From assembly GCA_016234595.1 (NCBI GenBank), contig JACRBG010000044.1:1-64000 (forward strand): DNA of 64,000 nt, given 5' to 3'. Under the pieces are notes generated by a model. It saw nothing but the letters and a program-made list of their open reading frames with translations. It was not told the DNA's origin and did not search any database. Shown here in pieces: positions 51,735 through 60,761 of the stretch. Numbering within the stretch: the first letter of the stretch is position 1; each line of letters opens with the position of its first letter. The DNA is from Chloroflexota bacterium. Lineage in GTDB: Bacteria; Chloroflexota; Anaerolineae; Aggregatilineales; J027. The position numbers and the translations under genes are program-made.

Positions 51735-52232
51735 TTAGCTAATGGCTAACTCTTGTTCAAGAATGCGTTTCAGATTAGCGAGGCCGACCTCCAAATTTTG
51801 GACATTTTCGCGTTCGACCAATGTCTTGTCAAGAATTCGACCCAAAACCGACCCCGGCAGCATATATTCTACCCGCACCGTCAATTGAGTTTGGTTAGAC
51901 TCAACCATTTCAAATTGAAAATCGAAAGCGCTATCTAAGCCAGTCAAGGTTTTAATATAGAGACGCTGATTGGAGACAAACTGCATAACCTCATGTTCGC
52001 CCCGCACCTTAATACCAATCATGTTATATTGATAGCGGGAGCGGGAACCCACTTGAGTTGGCGGTGGTGTCAGGCGTTCTTGCAATTCGATGGGCGGCCA
52101 CCACTCCACCATACGTTCAGGTTGGTCGGCAATAAAACTGAAAACTTTTTCAACTGGGACACTAATTTTGACACTTTGTTGGACTTGAGGCACGGATTTG
52201 TCTCCTGACTCACCTACATCCCCCACGATCAT
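51735..52232 (-). CDS. SRPBCC-family lipid/ligand-binding protein
   Basis: 165-aa soluble protein with the START-like SRPBCC fold: V-Q-Q-S-V-K-I-S-V-P-V-E-K-V-F-S-F-I-A, W-W-P-P-I, then a long strand R-G-E-H-E-V, and the C-terminal helix LEVGLANLKRILEQ. These proteins bind hydrophobic ligands such as polyketides or lipids. With the SnoaL-like gene 17 bp downstream it forms a pair typical of small ligand-handling proteins. The ligand is unknown. Confidence 0.88.
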   Translation of the reverse strand: MIVGDVGESGDKSVPQVQQSVKISVPVEKVFSFIADQPERMVEWWPPIELQERLTPPPTQVGSRSRYQYNMIGIKVRGEHEVMQFVSNQRLYIKTLTGLDSAFDFQFEMVESNQTQLTVRVEYMLPGSVLGRILDKTLVERENVQNLEVGLANLKRILEQELAIS

Positions 52233-52395
52233 TTTGGTTTGATTATAAATGGGTTTGGCTCATGTTTCAAACGGCGGAATAACAGAGGAGGCGTAGGGCA
52301 ACGGTTAATCAGGCGTTACAGGATAAACAGGCATCCACTTGGGGATGGTTTGATAATGAGTTTATGACCCGCCTGCGATGAAAGAGGCACATCAC

Positions 52396-54432
52396 ATGAC
52401 CAAACGATTTTTGTTATTGCTCATTTTTTTAGCTTTGCCTATGCTGGCCTGCAATTTGTCCAGCCGGGATGATAATCAAAACACCGTACCTACCACTGGG
52501 CCAGTGATTGGGCCTGTCCAGTTGACTGCGACAGCGATTGTTGCACAGGGCGACGGTGATGTTCCCAGCGTACCAACGGCAACCCTTTTCCCAACCGCCA
52601 CCCAGCGTGTTATCGCCAATAACCCAACACCGCAACCCTCTGGCCCACCTGCCTTCAGCAATATCTCCTTTAGTACAACGGCGGCAGGCGCTAATATGAG
52701 CGTTTTTCCACCCGGCACGAAAGAAATTTATGTGCGGTGGAACTATACCAATGTGCCCATTGGAACCAATATGAGCCGCCAGTGGTATCGAGATGGCGTT
52801 TTGGTGACATCCCGCGATGAGGCATGGAGCAGCAATTGGGGCATTACCGGACGTCTGACCCACATTAAGTATTTTGATCAACAGGCTGGACTGGCGGCGG
52901 GCAGCTATTACGTGGTCATTCGCCTGCCAAGTTTTGGTACGGAAATTTCAGGGACGTTTACCATCAGTGGTACAGCTCCCACTTTTAGCAATATCAGCTT
53001 TAGCACCACAAGCAGCGGTGCGGCCATGACTGTTTTCCCCTATGGGACACAAGAAGTCTACGTGCGCTGGCAATTTGCCAATGTGCCGACAGGCGCGATC
53101 ATGCGGCGCGAATGGTATCGTGGTGGATCACAGTTTATCAGTCGGGATGAAGCATGGAAACCTGAATGGGGTACAAGTGGCACACTCAGCCATATTCGCA
53201 CCTACAATTTTGATTCAGGGTATGGGCTTGAACCGGGCGATTATCGGGTGGTGATTTCCCTGCGTGATTTTCCGACAGTGCGGATTGAAAGTACCTTTAA
53301 GATCGAATCGAATTTGGGGCCACGTTTTAGCAACTTACGTTTTGCCACCAGCGGAAACGGCACAGCGGCTACTAATTTTCCCAATGGAACGAAAGCCGTT
53401 TTTGCCATTTGGGACTATGCCAACATGCCCAACGCCGCACAGGTACGTCGGATTTGGACCCGTGATGGGGTAGCCGTGGCTGACCGCACTGAATTATGGG
53501 ATTTTAGCAAATATGGGACGAGTGGCACGGTACGCGATGTGTCTCTGTTTGATAATGTTGTTGGCCTGACCCCCGGAACCTATCAAGTCCGGCTGTTGGT
53601 CGTTGGGCAAACTGGGGTCGAAGTCAACGGCACATTCACCGTCGCAGGCAGCACGACCACCCCAGCCTTTTCCAATTTGACTTTCTCCGGCACGGCCAAT
53701 GGGGCAACCCAATTAGATTACCCTGCCAATGCCAAACAGGTGTTTGCGCGTTGGAACTATGCCAATGTGCCCAATAGCTCTCAATTGCTGGTTGAATGGC
53801 TTCTGAATGGGGTCACGCAATTTACCCGCCCCCAGACTTGGAATACTGCCACAACCAGCGGCACATTGACCGATACCCCCTTTGATGGCAGCACGAATGT
53901 TGCCACGGGGACATGGCAGGTACGGATTCAATTGACGGGCTATCCTAGTACCGTTTTGAGTGCTAGTTTTAACGTCGCTTCGCCATCCGTGCCCCCTAGC
54001 ATCGGCAATTTAGGAGTCAGCACAGCAGCCAATGGCCCGCTTGTGGCTGATTTTAACTACAATCAAGGGGCGGTCTATGCGGCCTTTGACTTTTCCAATG
54101 TGGCCCCCGCTACCGAAATTCGCGCCGTATTAGAATCAATTGATGGTGGAAGTTTTAACATTGAGCTAGTTGGAACATGGGTCTATACGACCAGTGGACG
54201 AGTGACTGACCTATGGATTGGTAGTCCCACCCAGCCACTGTACCCCGGACTCTATCGTTTGACTATTCGCCTTCCCGCATCAGGGGTCTCTGTCAGCACC
54301 CAATTCACGATTCATCCACCTGTTGATCCGGTGGTTGATCCGAACATCCCCTACTATATTCCACCGCAACTTGATCCAAAAGCCACCCCACCAGTCACCC
54401 CCGTTGGGGTATGGGTAAGGGTTGGGCCGTGA
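52396..54432 (+). CDS. Lipoprotein with five tandem beta-domain repeats
   Basis: 678 aa from the ATG at 52396, chosen because GAGG lies 8 nt upstream and the lipobox (P-M-L-A-C) gives a normal signal peptide. A Thr/Pro linker (about 40-85) precedes five units of about 110-114 aa, each starting F-S-N-[IL]-x-F-[SA]-T-x-x-x-G and containing a Trp-rich strand and G-T-[YW]-[QR]-V. The fifth is more divergent. The units look like immunoglobulin- or fibronectin-like beta sandwiches. A Pro-rich tail follows. Surface adhesion or structural role is inferred; no catalytic motif is seen. A terminator lies 30 bp after the stop. Confidence 0.87.
   Translation: MTKRFLLLLIFLALPMLACNLSSRDDNQNTVPTTGPVIGPVQLTATAIVAQGDGDVPSVPTATLFPTATQRVIANNPTPQPSGPPAFSNISFSTTAAGANMSVFPPGTKEIYVRWNYTNVPIGTNMSRQWYRDGVLVTSRDEAWSSNWGITGRLTHIKYFDQQAGLAAGSYYVVIRLPSFGTEISGTFTISGTAPTFSNISFSTTSSGAAMTVFPYGTQEVYVRWQFANVPTGAIMRREWYRGGSQFISRDEAWKPEWGTSGTLSHIRTYNFDSGYGLEPGDYRVVISLRDFPTVRIESTFKIESNLGPRFSNLRFATSGNGTAATNFPNGTKAVFAIWDYANMPNAAQVRRIWTRDGVAVADRTELWDFSKYGTSGTVRDVSLFDNVVGLTPGTYQVRLLVVGQTGVEVNGTFTVAGSTTTPAFSNLTFSGTANGATQLDYPANAKQVFARWNYANVPNSSQLLVEWLLNGVTQFTRPQTWNTATTSGTLTDTPFDGSTNVATGTWQVRIQLTGYPSTVLSASFNVASPSVPPSIGNLGVSTAANGPLVADFNYNQGAVYAAFDFSNVAPATEIRAVLESIDGGSFNIELVGTWVYTTSGRVTDLWIGSPTQPLYPGLYRLTIRLPASGVSVSTQFTIHPPVDPVVDPNIPYYIPPQLDPKATPPVTPVGVWVRVGP
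52651..54330 (+). repeat. Five-fold coding repeat, period about 330-341 bp
   Basis: Unit starts near 52651, 52981, 53322, 53663 and 53997. Copies 1 and 2 are most alike (S-F-S-T-T-x-x-G-A-x-M), and copy 5 is the most divergent. Adjacent similarity decays outward from the N-terminal pair, suggesting stepwise duplication. Confidence 0.75.
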
Positions 54433-54461
54433 CCATCTGATTAGTTCAAGAGGGTTTCCGA

Positions 54462-54492
54462 GTGGGTTGGTCACACCGACCAGCCCACTTTT
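54462..54492 (+). terminator. Rho-independent terminator
   Basis: 11-bp arms 54462-54472 and 54478-54488 (one G-T position), 5-nt loop, then TTTT. Confidence 0.78.
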
Positions 54493-54607
54493 ACCAGACG
54501 AATCCACAATTTCGCCCCTGCGATAGTTGAACCATAGATAGCCTCAGCCGCCTAATTGAGTTAGCATAGAGATTATGTTCAATTGAAATTATCAAGGCAG
54601 TTTCCTC

Positions 54608-57600
54608 ATGACCAATCGTTCGCCCAATGAACCAACCGAACCCAATTTGCCGGGGTATCCAACCCGACCCCATGATCCCAATTCCATACCGACCCAGATT
54701 CCGCCGGAGGGCCGACCGCAGTTTTTGCAGCAACCCACAACGCCCCAACCGCAATATCCGGGCAGTCCGCCACCCCGCCCATCCCGCGTTTCGGCTGCCC
54801 GCAACTGGCGTAGACAAAATGGCAAACGCCGTAAGGGCTGCCTAAATCCTAACTGCCTATTGGGGTGTTTTGGGATTGTGGGAGTGTTTGCTGTCACCAG
54901 CGTAATAGGCCTATTTTTCGTCTACAGTGCCTATTCCAACCGTGTCGAAGATCGTATTGGCGATCTTGAGCGCGAACTCAATAACCTTGATGACCCGACC
55001 AACGCCAGTAATTTTGAGACGACCTATATCTATGACCGCGACGGCAACGAAATTTATGAGGTGTTTGGTCAGGGTCGCCGCAAACGAGTTGACCTAAATG
55101 AAATTCCCGACTACATGATTTGGGCTACGGTCTCGGTAGAAGACGATACCTTTTACGACAACATTGGGGTGGATGTGCCGAGTATTTTGCGCTCCATGCG
55201 TGATTATCTGCGTGAGGGCCAAGTCGTGTCTGGTGCTAGTACCATCAGCCAACAATTGGTGCGTAATGTGGTGTTTGACCCCGAATATCGTCAACAACAG
55301 ACCATCAGCCGCAAGATGGATGAGGCTATGCTGGCGGTGGTGTTAAACCGTAAACTCTCTAAAGACGAGATTATGGAACTCTACCTGAACCAGATTTATT
55401 ATGGGAATTTGGCTTATGGGGTGGAAGCCGCCTCACAGGTCTATTTTGGCAAGTCGGCCAAAGAGTTGCAGTTGAATGAAGCGGCTTTGTTGGCGGCTCT
55501 GCCCCAATCCCCTAGCCTATTAGACCCACTGAATCCCGATCCGCTTGTTCAACAGAAAGTCATGGCCCGTCAACAGTTGGTGCTCGATTTGATGGTGCAA
55601 GAGGGCTATATCACCCAACAAGAGGCCGATAATGCCAAACAGCAGACGCTGATTTTTGCCAGCCCGGATACTCCTTTAGACATCGCCCCCCATTTTGTGG
55701 TGTATGCCCAAGATGAACTCGAAACATTGCTCACCAATCTCGGCTATTCGCCCGAACTGATTAACAATGGTGGCCTGCGGGTCTACACCACGCTCAATCA
55801 ACAGTTCCAACAAATCGCCCAAGATTCTGCCACCCGCCGTGTCGCTGAGGTGCGGGATGCCCATGATTTAACCAATTCAGCGGTGGTGGTCATTCACCCT
55901 CCCTCCGGCGAAATTATGGCGATGGTCGGCAGCGTAGATTACAACGACGACTCAATTGATGGTCGTGTGAATGTGACAATATCATTGCGCCAACCGGGGA
56001 GTACCATGAAAGCCTTTACCTATGCTGCTGCCATGGAACAGGGCTGGACAGCCGGAACAATTATATGGGACACGCCCGTCCAATTTGGCATCCCCGGCCA
56101 AGCCGCCTATGTGCCCGGTAATTATGATGGTCGGTTTCATGGCCCCCAACGTGTCCGCGATACGCTTGCCAATTCCTATAACATCCCCGCCGTTGAAACC
56201 CTGCAAAAGGTTGGTGTGGATTATCTGCTGCAATTTTTGCGCCGCTTTGGGGTCGAAAGCCTAAGCCAAGATGCCTCACAATATGGCCTTTCGCTGACGC
56301 TTGGTGGGGGTGATATTACCCTAATGGAACTGACCAACGGCTATGCGACCTTTGCGCGTGGTGGCAACTATGTGAAGCCAACCTCGATCCGGTGTGTCTT
56401 GGATAAAAAGGGCAATATTCTATACGAATATGAGGATGGCTGTCCGTCCGGTGTAGATACCACCAACAGTGTCCATAATGGGCCAAATCCCCAACCTGTC
56501 TTAGATGAACGTATCGCCTTTATCATCAGTGATATTCTATCGGACAACAACGCCCGCAGCCCTGCGTTTGGTTCAAATAGCCCGCTGAATACAGGGAGCT
56601 TGTTGACCTCGGTCAAAACAGGGACGACCAACGACTATAAAGATAATTGGACGGTGGGTTATACCCATGATTTGGTCGTGGGGGTCTGGTCGGGCAACAG
56701 CGACAGCCGTCCGATGCGGAATATTTCGGGCATTCAAGGCGCGGCTCCTATTTGGAACGATACCATGTTGGGGATTTATGCGGCCTATCCCTTCCCGCCG
56801 AGTACCTTGCCCGTTCCAGCTGGGGTTTCCCAACAGCGCGTTTGTGACGTACGTCAAATGCGTGACCCGGCTTTTGATTGCCCCGCCTATCGCACTGAAT
56901 GGTATCTTGACGGTGCGCCCTATTTGCCCGATGGCAATGGCGGCTTAGTACCCTATCCGCAAAACGTCTCAACACCCATTCCTCAATCCGAATTTGGGCC
57001 GCAGTTGGTCGAAATTGAACCGGGGATTGTGCGCGTATGGGTGCGCCCTCTCACGCCTGACCAGCAAAATATCCTAGTTTCGCAGCATCCTGATGCGGCT
57101 GTTGCGCCGAAATATTGCATGGTTCCAATTGAGATTTTGGGACAAGTGCCCGACGCCGTTGAGCAGGCCTTTATTATACCCCCCGCCGATGCTTCAGCAG
57201 CGCGCGAGGCCCAACGTTATGCGGCGTCCAGCGGACATCCTATTTTGCCACCCTATGCCTGTATACCAGAAACGTTGGTAGGGGGTGTTCCTCCGGGGTC
57301 AGGTGGTGGCCCATGGACAGCGACGGGGTATATCACTTCACCTGCGACAGGGGAAGTTCTCAGCGGCAATATCCCCATCTATGGAGTGGCTTTTACCCCG
57401 CCCGGTGTCAATTTTGTCTACTACAAGGTGGATGTGATTGGTGGGCCATTTCCAGATTGGACAACCTTGGGGAGTACTCACTCTGAGCAATATACCACGC
57501 CGTCCTATCTGGAAACTTTTATGGCCGAAGCCTTGCCGCCGGGGGCCTATCAATTGCGTTTGGTCATCTATGGTGATCAAGAATATATCTCCCCGGCAGT

Positions 57601-57631
57601 GCCCTTTACCTTGACCGCACCGGGGGGCTAA
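54608..57631 (+). CDS. Class A penicillin-binding protein 1A
   Basis: 1007-aa bifunctional wall synthase. A Pro-rich, disordered cytoplasmic N-terminus with RRQNGKRRKG (1-80) leads to a transmembrane helix (about 87-110). The glycosyltransferase domain (GT51, about 150-330) has catalytic Glu178 (S-V-E-D-D-x-F-Y) and G-A-S-T-I-S-Q-Q-L-V-R-N. The transpeptidase domain has Ser465-x-x-Lys468 (P-G-S-T-M-K), S-Y-N and Lys670-T-G-T-T. The chain continues with a long C-terminal extension (about 750-1007) with Pro-rich segments and a beta-rich final domain with three Cys. It polymerises and cross-links peptidoglycan. The extra C-terminal domain is longer than in E. coli PBP1a and may bind wall material. 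Confidence 0.96.
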   Translation: MTNRSPNEPTEPNLPGYPTRPHDPNSIPTQIPPEGRPQFLQQPTTPQPQYPGSPPPRPSRVSAARNWRRQNGKRRKGCLNPNCLLGCFGIVGVFAVTSVIGLFFVYSAYSNRVEDRIGDLERELNNLDDPTNASNFETTYIYDRDGNEIYEVFGQGRRKRVDLNEIPDYMIWATVSVEDDTFYDNIGVDVPSILRSMRDYLREGQVVSGASTISQQLVRNVVFDPEYRQQQTISRKMDEAMLAVVLNRKLSKDEIMELYLNQIYYGNLAYGVEAASQVYFGKSAKELQLNEAALLAALPQSPSLLDPLNPDPLVQQKVMARQQLVLDLMVQEGYITQQEADNAKQQTLIFASPDTPLDIAPHFVVYAQDELETLLTNLGYSPELINNGGLRVYTTLNQQFQQIAQDSATRRVAEVRDAHDLTNSAVVVIHPPSGEIMAMVGSVDYNDDSIDGRVNVTISLRQPGSTMKAFTYAAAMEQGWTAGTIIWDTPVQFGIPGQAAYVPGNYDGRFHGPQRVRDTLANSYNIPAVETLQKVGVDYLLQFLRRFGVESLSQDASQYGLSLTLGGGDITLMELTNGYATFARGGNYVKPTSIRCVLDKKGNILYEYEDGCPSGVDTTNSVHNGPNPQPVLDERIAFIISDILSDNNARSPAFGSNSPLNTGSLLTSVKTGTTNDYKDNWTVGYTHDLVVGVWSGNSDSRPMRNISGIQGAAPIWNDTMLGIYAAYPFPPSTLPVPAGVSQQRVCDVRQMRDPAFDCPAYRTEWYLDGAPYLPDGNGGLVPYPQNVSTPIPQSEFGPQLVEIEPGIVRVWVRPLTPDQQNILVSQHPDAAVAPKYCMVPIEILGQVPDAVEQAFIIPPADASAAREAQRYAASSGHPILPPYACIPETLVGGVPPGSGGGPWTATGYITSPATGEVLSGNIPIYGVAFTPPGVNFVYYKVDVIGGPFPDWTTLGSTHSEQYTTPSYLETFMAEALPPGAYQLRLVIYGDQEYISPAVPFTLTAPGG

Positions 57632-57645
57632 AAAACACCCTTCAT

Positions 57646-57676
57646 GCAGGGGAATACTTATCTCAAATTCCCCTGC
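57646..57676 (+). terminator. Stem-loop after the PBP gene
   Basis: Perfect 10-bp arms 57646-57655 and 57667-57676 with an 11-nt loop, 14 bp after the stop. No U-tract follows. The rest of the 57632-57953 gap holds a palindrome and a promoter (listed separately) and no gene. Confidence 0.55.
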
Positions 57677-57756
57677 CTACCCGTATCATCGCGCTACCAC
57701 ACTTTCCATTGACCTAACGGCCATTTCCTCCCTTCTAGATATAATCACCACACATA

Positions 57757-57780
57757 AATTCGTAACTGTAGTTACGAATT
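57757..57780. promoter_or_regulatory. 24-bp palindrome, probable operator
   Basis: AATTCGTAACT, GT, AGTTACGAATT: perfect 11-bp arms with a 2-bp centre, 173 bp before the hydrolase start. Symmetry and length fit a dimeric TetR/MarR-type repressor site. No regulator gene is adjacent. Confidence 0.5.
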
Positions 57781-57897
57781 CAAACTCGGCGCATATAAGT
57801 GTCAATAATAGAATGTATGTTCTGTAGAAAAATGAACTCTGATGATACAGTAAATACATTCACCGATTGTTAAATCTTCCAAGCCGCTGTCAAGTTA

Positions 57898-57906
57898 TGG
57901 TATAGT
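57898..57906 (+). promoter_or_regulatory. Extended -10 promoter candidate for the alpha/beta hydrolase
   Basis: TGGTATAGT is an extended -10 (TGn plus TATAGT), 48 bp before the ATG at 57954. No convincing -35 box. Confidence 0.5.
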
Positions 57907-57953
57907 GGTCTCGTTACATCAAAAGCGATCCATTGCTTATCGGAGCTTTTCAC

Positions 57954-58826
57954 ATGCTTCAATATGACCCCCCTGTCCAAAAGGTTGAATTTGGGAAAGC
58001 AACCCTTGGGTATCGGGAATGTGGACGGCGGGATGGCCCCCCCTTAGTGCTATTACATGGTTTGGCGGAGAGTAGCGCCTATTTTTGGCGACCCCTGATT
58101 GAAGAATTTGAAGCCGATTATCGCATTGTAGCGATTGACCTGCTGGGGTATGGTGAGAGTTCTAAGCCGTGGTGGGGCTATGATCCAACCAATCATATTC
58201 AACTCTACTTGGATTTAATTGATTACCTCAACCTTAAACCCGTTACGTTGGTCGGGCATTCGCTCGGGGGCATCATCTCAGCTCGCTTGGCCGCGACCTA
58301 TCCTGAGTATGTCTCGAAGCTGATTTTGTATGATACACCCGTGCCAAAAGGTTTGTTCGGGAATACGAAGTTAGCGGTAAAAATGCCAAAGTCGGCGGTG
58401 CTGCATATCGCCCCATTGACTCTGCCGGGGGTAGGTTTGTTGGCCGATTATTTTCCCAAGGGCACTGAAGTCAAACGGATTTTTTTGAGAAATATCCTCA
58501 AGTCTTGGAAAGTTCCCTTTGACCACAGCCAGCTTTCGGAAGAACTGATTGATCACCACATGCGCAGCCGCGTGTATGTCCTAGAGCAATCCATCCGCTT
58601 TTTATTTATCTTCCATAACCTTGAAGACTATTTACGCCATATCTCAGCCCCCACCCTGATTTTAGCGGGTGATAATGACGTGTTGCTTCCAAGCGACCGA
58701 GTGAACCAATTACGTCAACTGATTCCCCAAGCCGAAGTACACATCATCCCGGATGCGGGGCACTTGTCACTCTTTGATCAGCCAACAATATTCTGCCAGC
58801 GGATGCGCCAATTTCTGATAATGTAG
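57954..58826 (+). CDS. Alpha/beta hydrolase
   Basis: 290 aa from the ATG at 57954 (GGAG 8 nt upstream). The H-G motif L-L-H-G-L-A-E-S (oxyanion region) is followed by nucleophile elbow G-H-S-L-G-G (about 98-103), the acid candidate in L-A-G-D-N-D and His in D-A-G-H-L-S-L. The triad is complete. Cytosolic, no signal peptide. Substrate unknown; such proteins act as esterases, lipases or haloalkane-like hydrolases. Its last 83 bp are antisense to the end of the ABC ATPase gene. Confidence 0.92.
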   Translation: MLQYDPPVQKVEFGKATLGYRECGRRDGPPLVLLHGLAESSAYFWRPLIEEFEADYRIVAIDLLGYGESSKPWWGYDPTNHIQLYLDLIDYLNLKPVTLVGHSLGGIISARLAATYPEYVSKLILYDTPVPKGLFGNTKLAVKMPKSAVLHIAPLTLPGVGLLADYFPKGTEVKRIFLRNILKSWKVPFDHSQLSEELIDHHMRSRVYVLEQSIRFLFIFHNLEDYLRHISAPTLILAGDNDVLLPSDRVNQLRQLIPQAEVHIIPDAGHLSLFDQPTIFCQRMRQFLIM

Positions 58827-59610
58827 CGCTATGTCCATTTGTCGCCAGCGGCACAATGAGGGGGCAATGATGGGTGGGGTGTGCAAGCACTTCCACCGCC
58901 AGCCCAAAAACGGTGTGGATATGGTCAGCCGTCAATACCTCTTCGGGTGTTCCTATAAACTCCAATTGACCATTGTGAATCATCCCAATGCGGTCAGCAT
59001 ACATCGCGGCCAAATTGAGATCATGCAGCACTGCGACGACCGCCACGCCTGTTTTGGCACGTTCTCGCATAATCTGCATGGTCATGTGTTGATGGCGTAA
59101 ATCGAGAGTACTGGTCGGCTCGTCCAGCAGTAAAATCGGGGTCTGTTGAGCCAAAACGCGGGCCAGCGTGACACGGGCTTTTTCACCGCCTGACAGCGTC
59201 GCATACATTTGTTCCCGCAGGTGGAGCGTCTCAGTGCGATGGAGGGCTTCCTCGACAATACGATGGTCTTCGCGGGTTTCTGAGCCACGAATATGGGGAT
59301 GCCGACCCATCAAAGCGACCTCGTAGGTCGTGAAATCAAGACTGACACTGGCTTGTTGGGGCATCACAGCACGTTGACGGGCTAGTTCTAGGGGTTTGTG
59401 ATGATGCAGTGGCTGATTATTGAGCGAGACCTGACCTGATTGAGCATGCAGATCGCCCGCCAATAATTTTAACAGAGTCGTTTTGCCTGCCCCATTTGGC
59501 CCAATAATGGCTAAAATTTCACCACCCGTCACTTGCAGCGATATATCCCGCACCAAGGTTGCTTTGCCCACCTGATACCGAAGATGCTGGGCGTCTAAAT
59601 GATTGGTCAT
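58744..59610 (-). CDS. hmuV: Tetrapyrrole-type ABC importer ATPase (HmuV-like)
   Basis: 288-aa ATPase of the FecCD-linked importer family. Walker A is G-P-N-G-A-G-K-T-T (37-45), the signature is L-S-G-G-E-K-A-R-V, Walker B is I-L-L-L-D-E-P-T and the H-loop His is in V-L-H-D-L-N. The segment D-F-T-T-Y-E-V-A-L-M-G-R-H-P is typical of HmuV/BtuD. About 28 extra residues after V-L-A-H-P-T-H-H-C-P-L-I extend the protein past the usual end and make it overlap the alpha/beta hydrolase on the opposite strand by 83 bp. It overlaps the permease gene by 1 bp (TAATG). Heme is the default prediction; cobalamin or Fe-siderophore uptake cannot be excluded. Confidence 0.9.
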   Translation of the reverse strand: MTNHLDAQHLRYQVGKATLVRDISLQVTGGEILAIIGPNGAGKTTLLKLLAGDLHAQSGQVSLNNQPLHHHKPLELARQRAVMPQQASVSLDFTTYEVALMGRHPHIRGSETREDHRIVEEALHRTETLHLREQMYATLSGGEKARVTLARVLAQQTPILLLDEPTSTLDLRHQHMTMQIMRERAKTGVAVVAVLHDLNLAAMYADRIGMIHNGQLEFIGTPEEVLTADHIHTVFGLAVEVLAHPTHHCPLIVPLATNGHSATLSEIGASAGRILLADQRVTSAPHPG

Positions 59611-60761
59611 TACCCTCTACCCCGCCGACTCAAGATAATCAACAATAGAAAGACTGGCCCACCAAATAGGGCGGTTACAATCCCGATTGGGACTTCCGTG
59701 GGGACGGCCACCGTGCGTGCCCATAAATCTGCTGCAATCATCAAAATGGCCCCCGTTAGCACACTAGCAGGCAATACAATACGATGGTCTGGCCCCGTAA
59801 AAAAGCGAATGAGATGGGGAACGACCAAGCCGACAAACCCAATCATGCCAGCAAACGCCACTGATACCCCTACTGTCATCGCTGCTAACCCAACACAGAT
59901 AAGCCGCAAGCGTTCGGCGTTGACCCCCAAGTGCTGGGCTTCGGATTCGCCTAGGGTCATGAGGTTTAATTGACGGGCTAGGAATGGCAAAATCACCACA
60001 CTAAGCGCCGTAAATGGCAGGACGACATAGACATCGCGCCAAAAAATTTCGGCAAAACTCCCTAAACTCCAAAAAATAATATCGTTGACTTCGCGGCTGT
60101 CACTAATAAAGGTGGCGAGTCCAATATAGGCGCTTGCCATCGTGTTAATCGCCAAACCAATCAGCAAAAGGGCTGTGCTGTCGGTACGTCCTTGCCAGCG
60201 GGCCAAACGGAACACTCCAAAAGTAGTGATGAGGGCTGCGCCAAAAGCAAAGAGAGACTGCGTTAGACGGGCTAAGGCTGGGGCGTCGGAGTTCAATAAG
60301 TCGCCAAGATTGACTCCCAGTAAAATCGCTGTCACCGCCCCGACGGCTGCCCCACTGGAAGCCCCGATTAGGCCGGGGTCAGCGAGTGGATTGCGCAACG
60401 CCCCCTGTAGGGCTGTACCTGCAATCGCCAAACTTGCCCCGACCAAGCCTGCCATAATCACACGCGGCCAACGGATTTCCCGAATTAAAGCGGCATCGCG
60501 CTGGATACAAGACTGACCGGGCAAACATCGTGCTGCATAATCAAGACCGCTGTTATAACGGATATGCAGTTTGTCGGTGATGGCATCCACTGAGATTTTA
60601 AAGACCTCATCACGTTTAATATTGACTGCGCCCGTGCTGACCGCACTGAGGCTGGTGAATATCAAAATCACCAGCAACACCAGCAAGAGCGCAATCCGAA
60701 CAGATGGCAGGCGGCTGTATCGTTGAGTCGAGGCCTGCCAAACGGAAAGTTTCCCGATCAA
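59610..60761 (-). CDS. hmuU: FecCD-family ABC importer permease (HmuU/BtuC-like)
   Basis: 383-aa membrane protein with about ten helices. The A-G-T-A-L-Q-G-A-L-R-N-P-L-A-D-P segment and G-A-S-S-G-A-A-V-G-A are family signatures, and the F-V-G-L-V-V-P-H segment near the end is conserved. It forms the channel for the tetrapyrrole/siderophore importer. The N-terminal external loop between helix 1 and helix 2 is longer than usual and has two Cys. It overlaps HmuT by 4 bp. Confidence 0.92.
   Translation of the reverse strand: MIGKLSVWQASTQRYSRLPSVRIALLLVLLVILIFTSLSAVSTGAVNIKRDEVFKISVDAITDKLHIRYNSGLDYAARCLPGQSCIQRDAALIREIRWPRVIMAGLVGASLAIAGTALQGALRNPLADPGLIGASSGAAVGAVTAILLGVNLGDLLNSDAPALARLTQSLFAFGAALITTFGVFRLARWQGRTDSTALLLIGLAINTMASAYIGLATFISDSREVNDIIFWSLGSFAEIFWRDVYVVLPFTALSVVILPFLARQLNLMTLGESEAQHLGVNAERLRLICVGLAAMTVGVSVAFAGMIGFVGLVVPHLIRFFTGPDHRIVLPASVLTGAILMIAADLWARTVAVPTEVPIGIVTALFGGPVFLLLIILSRRGRG

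Noticed and set aside
57811-57822. LexA-like box (GAATGTATGTTC)
   Set aside because: One mismatch to the Gram-positive consensus, no SOS gene next to it, and the sequence is short enough to arise by chance.
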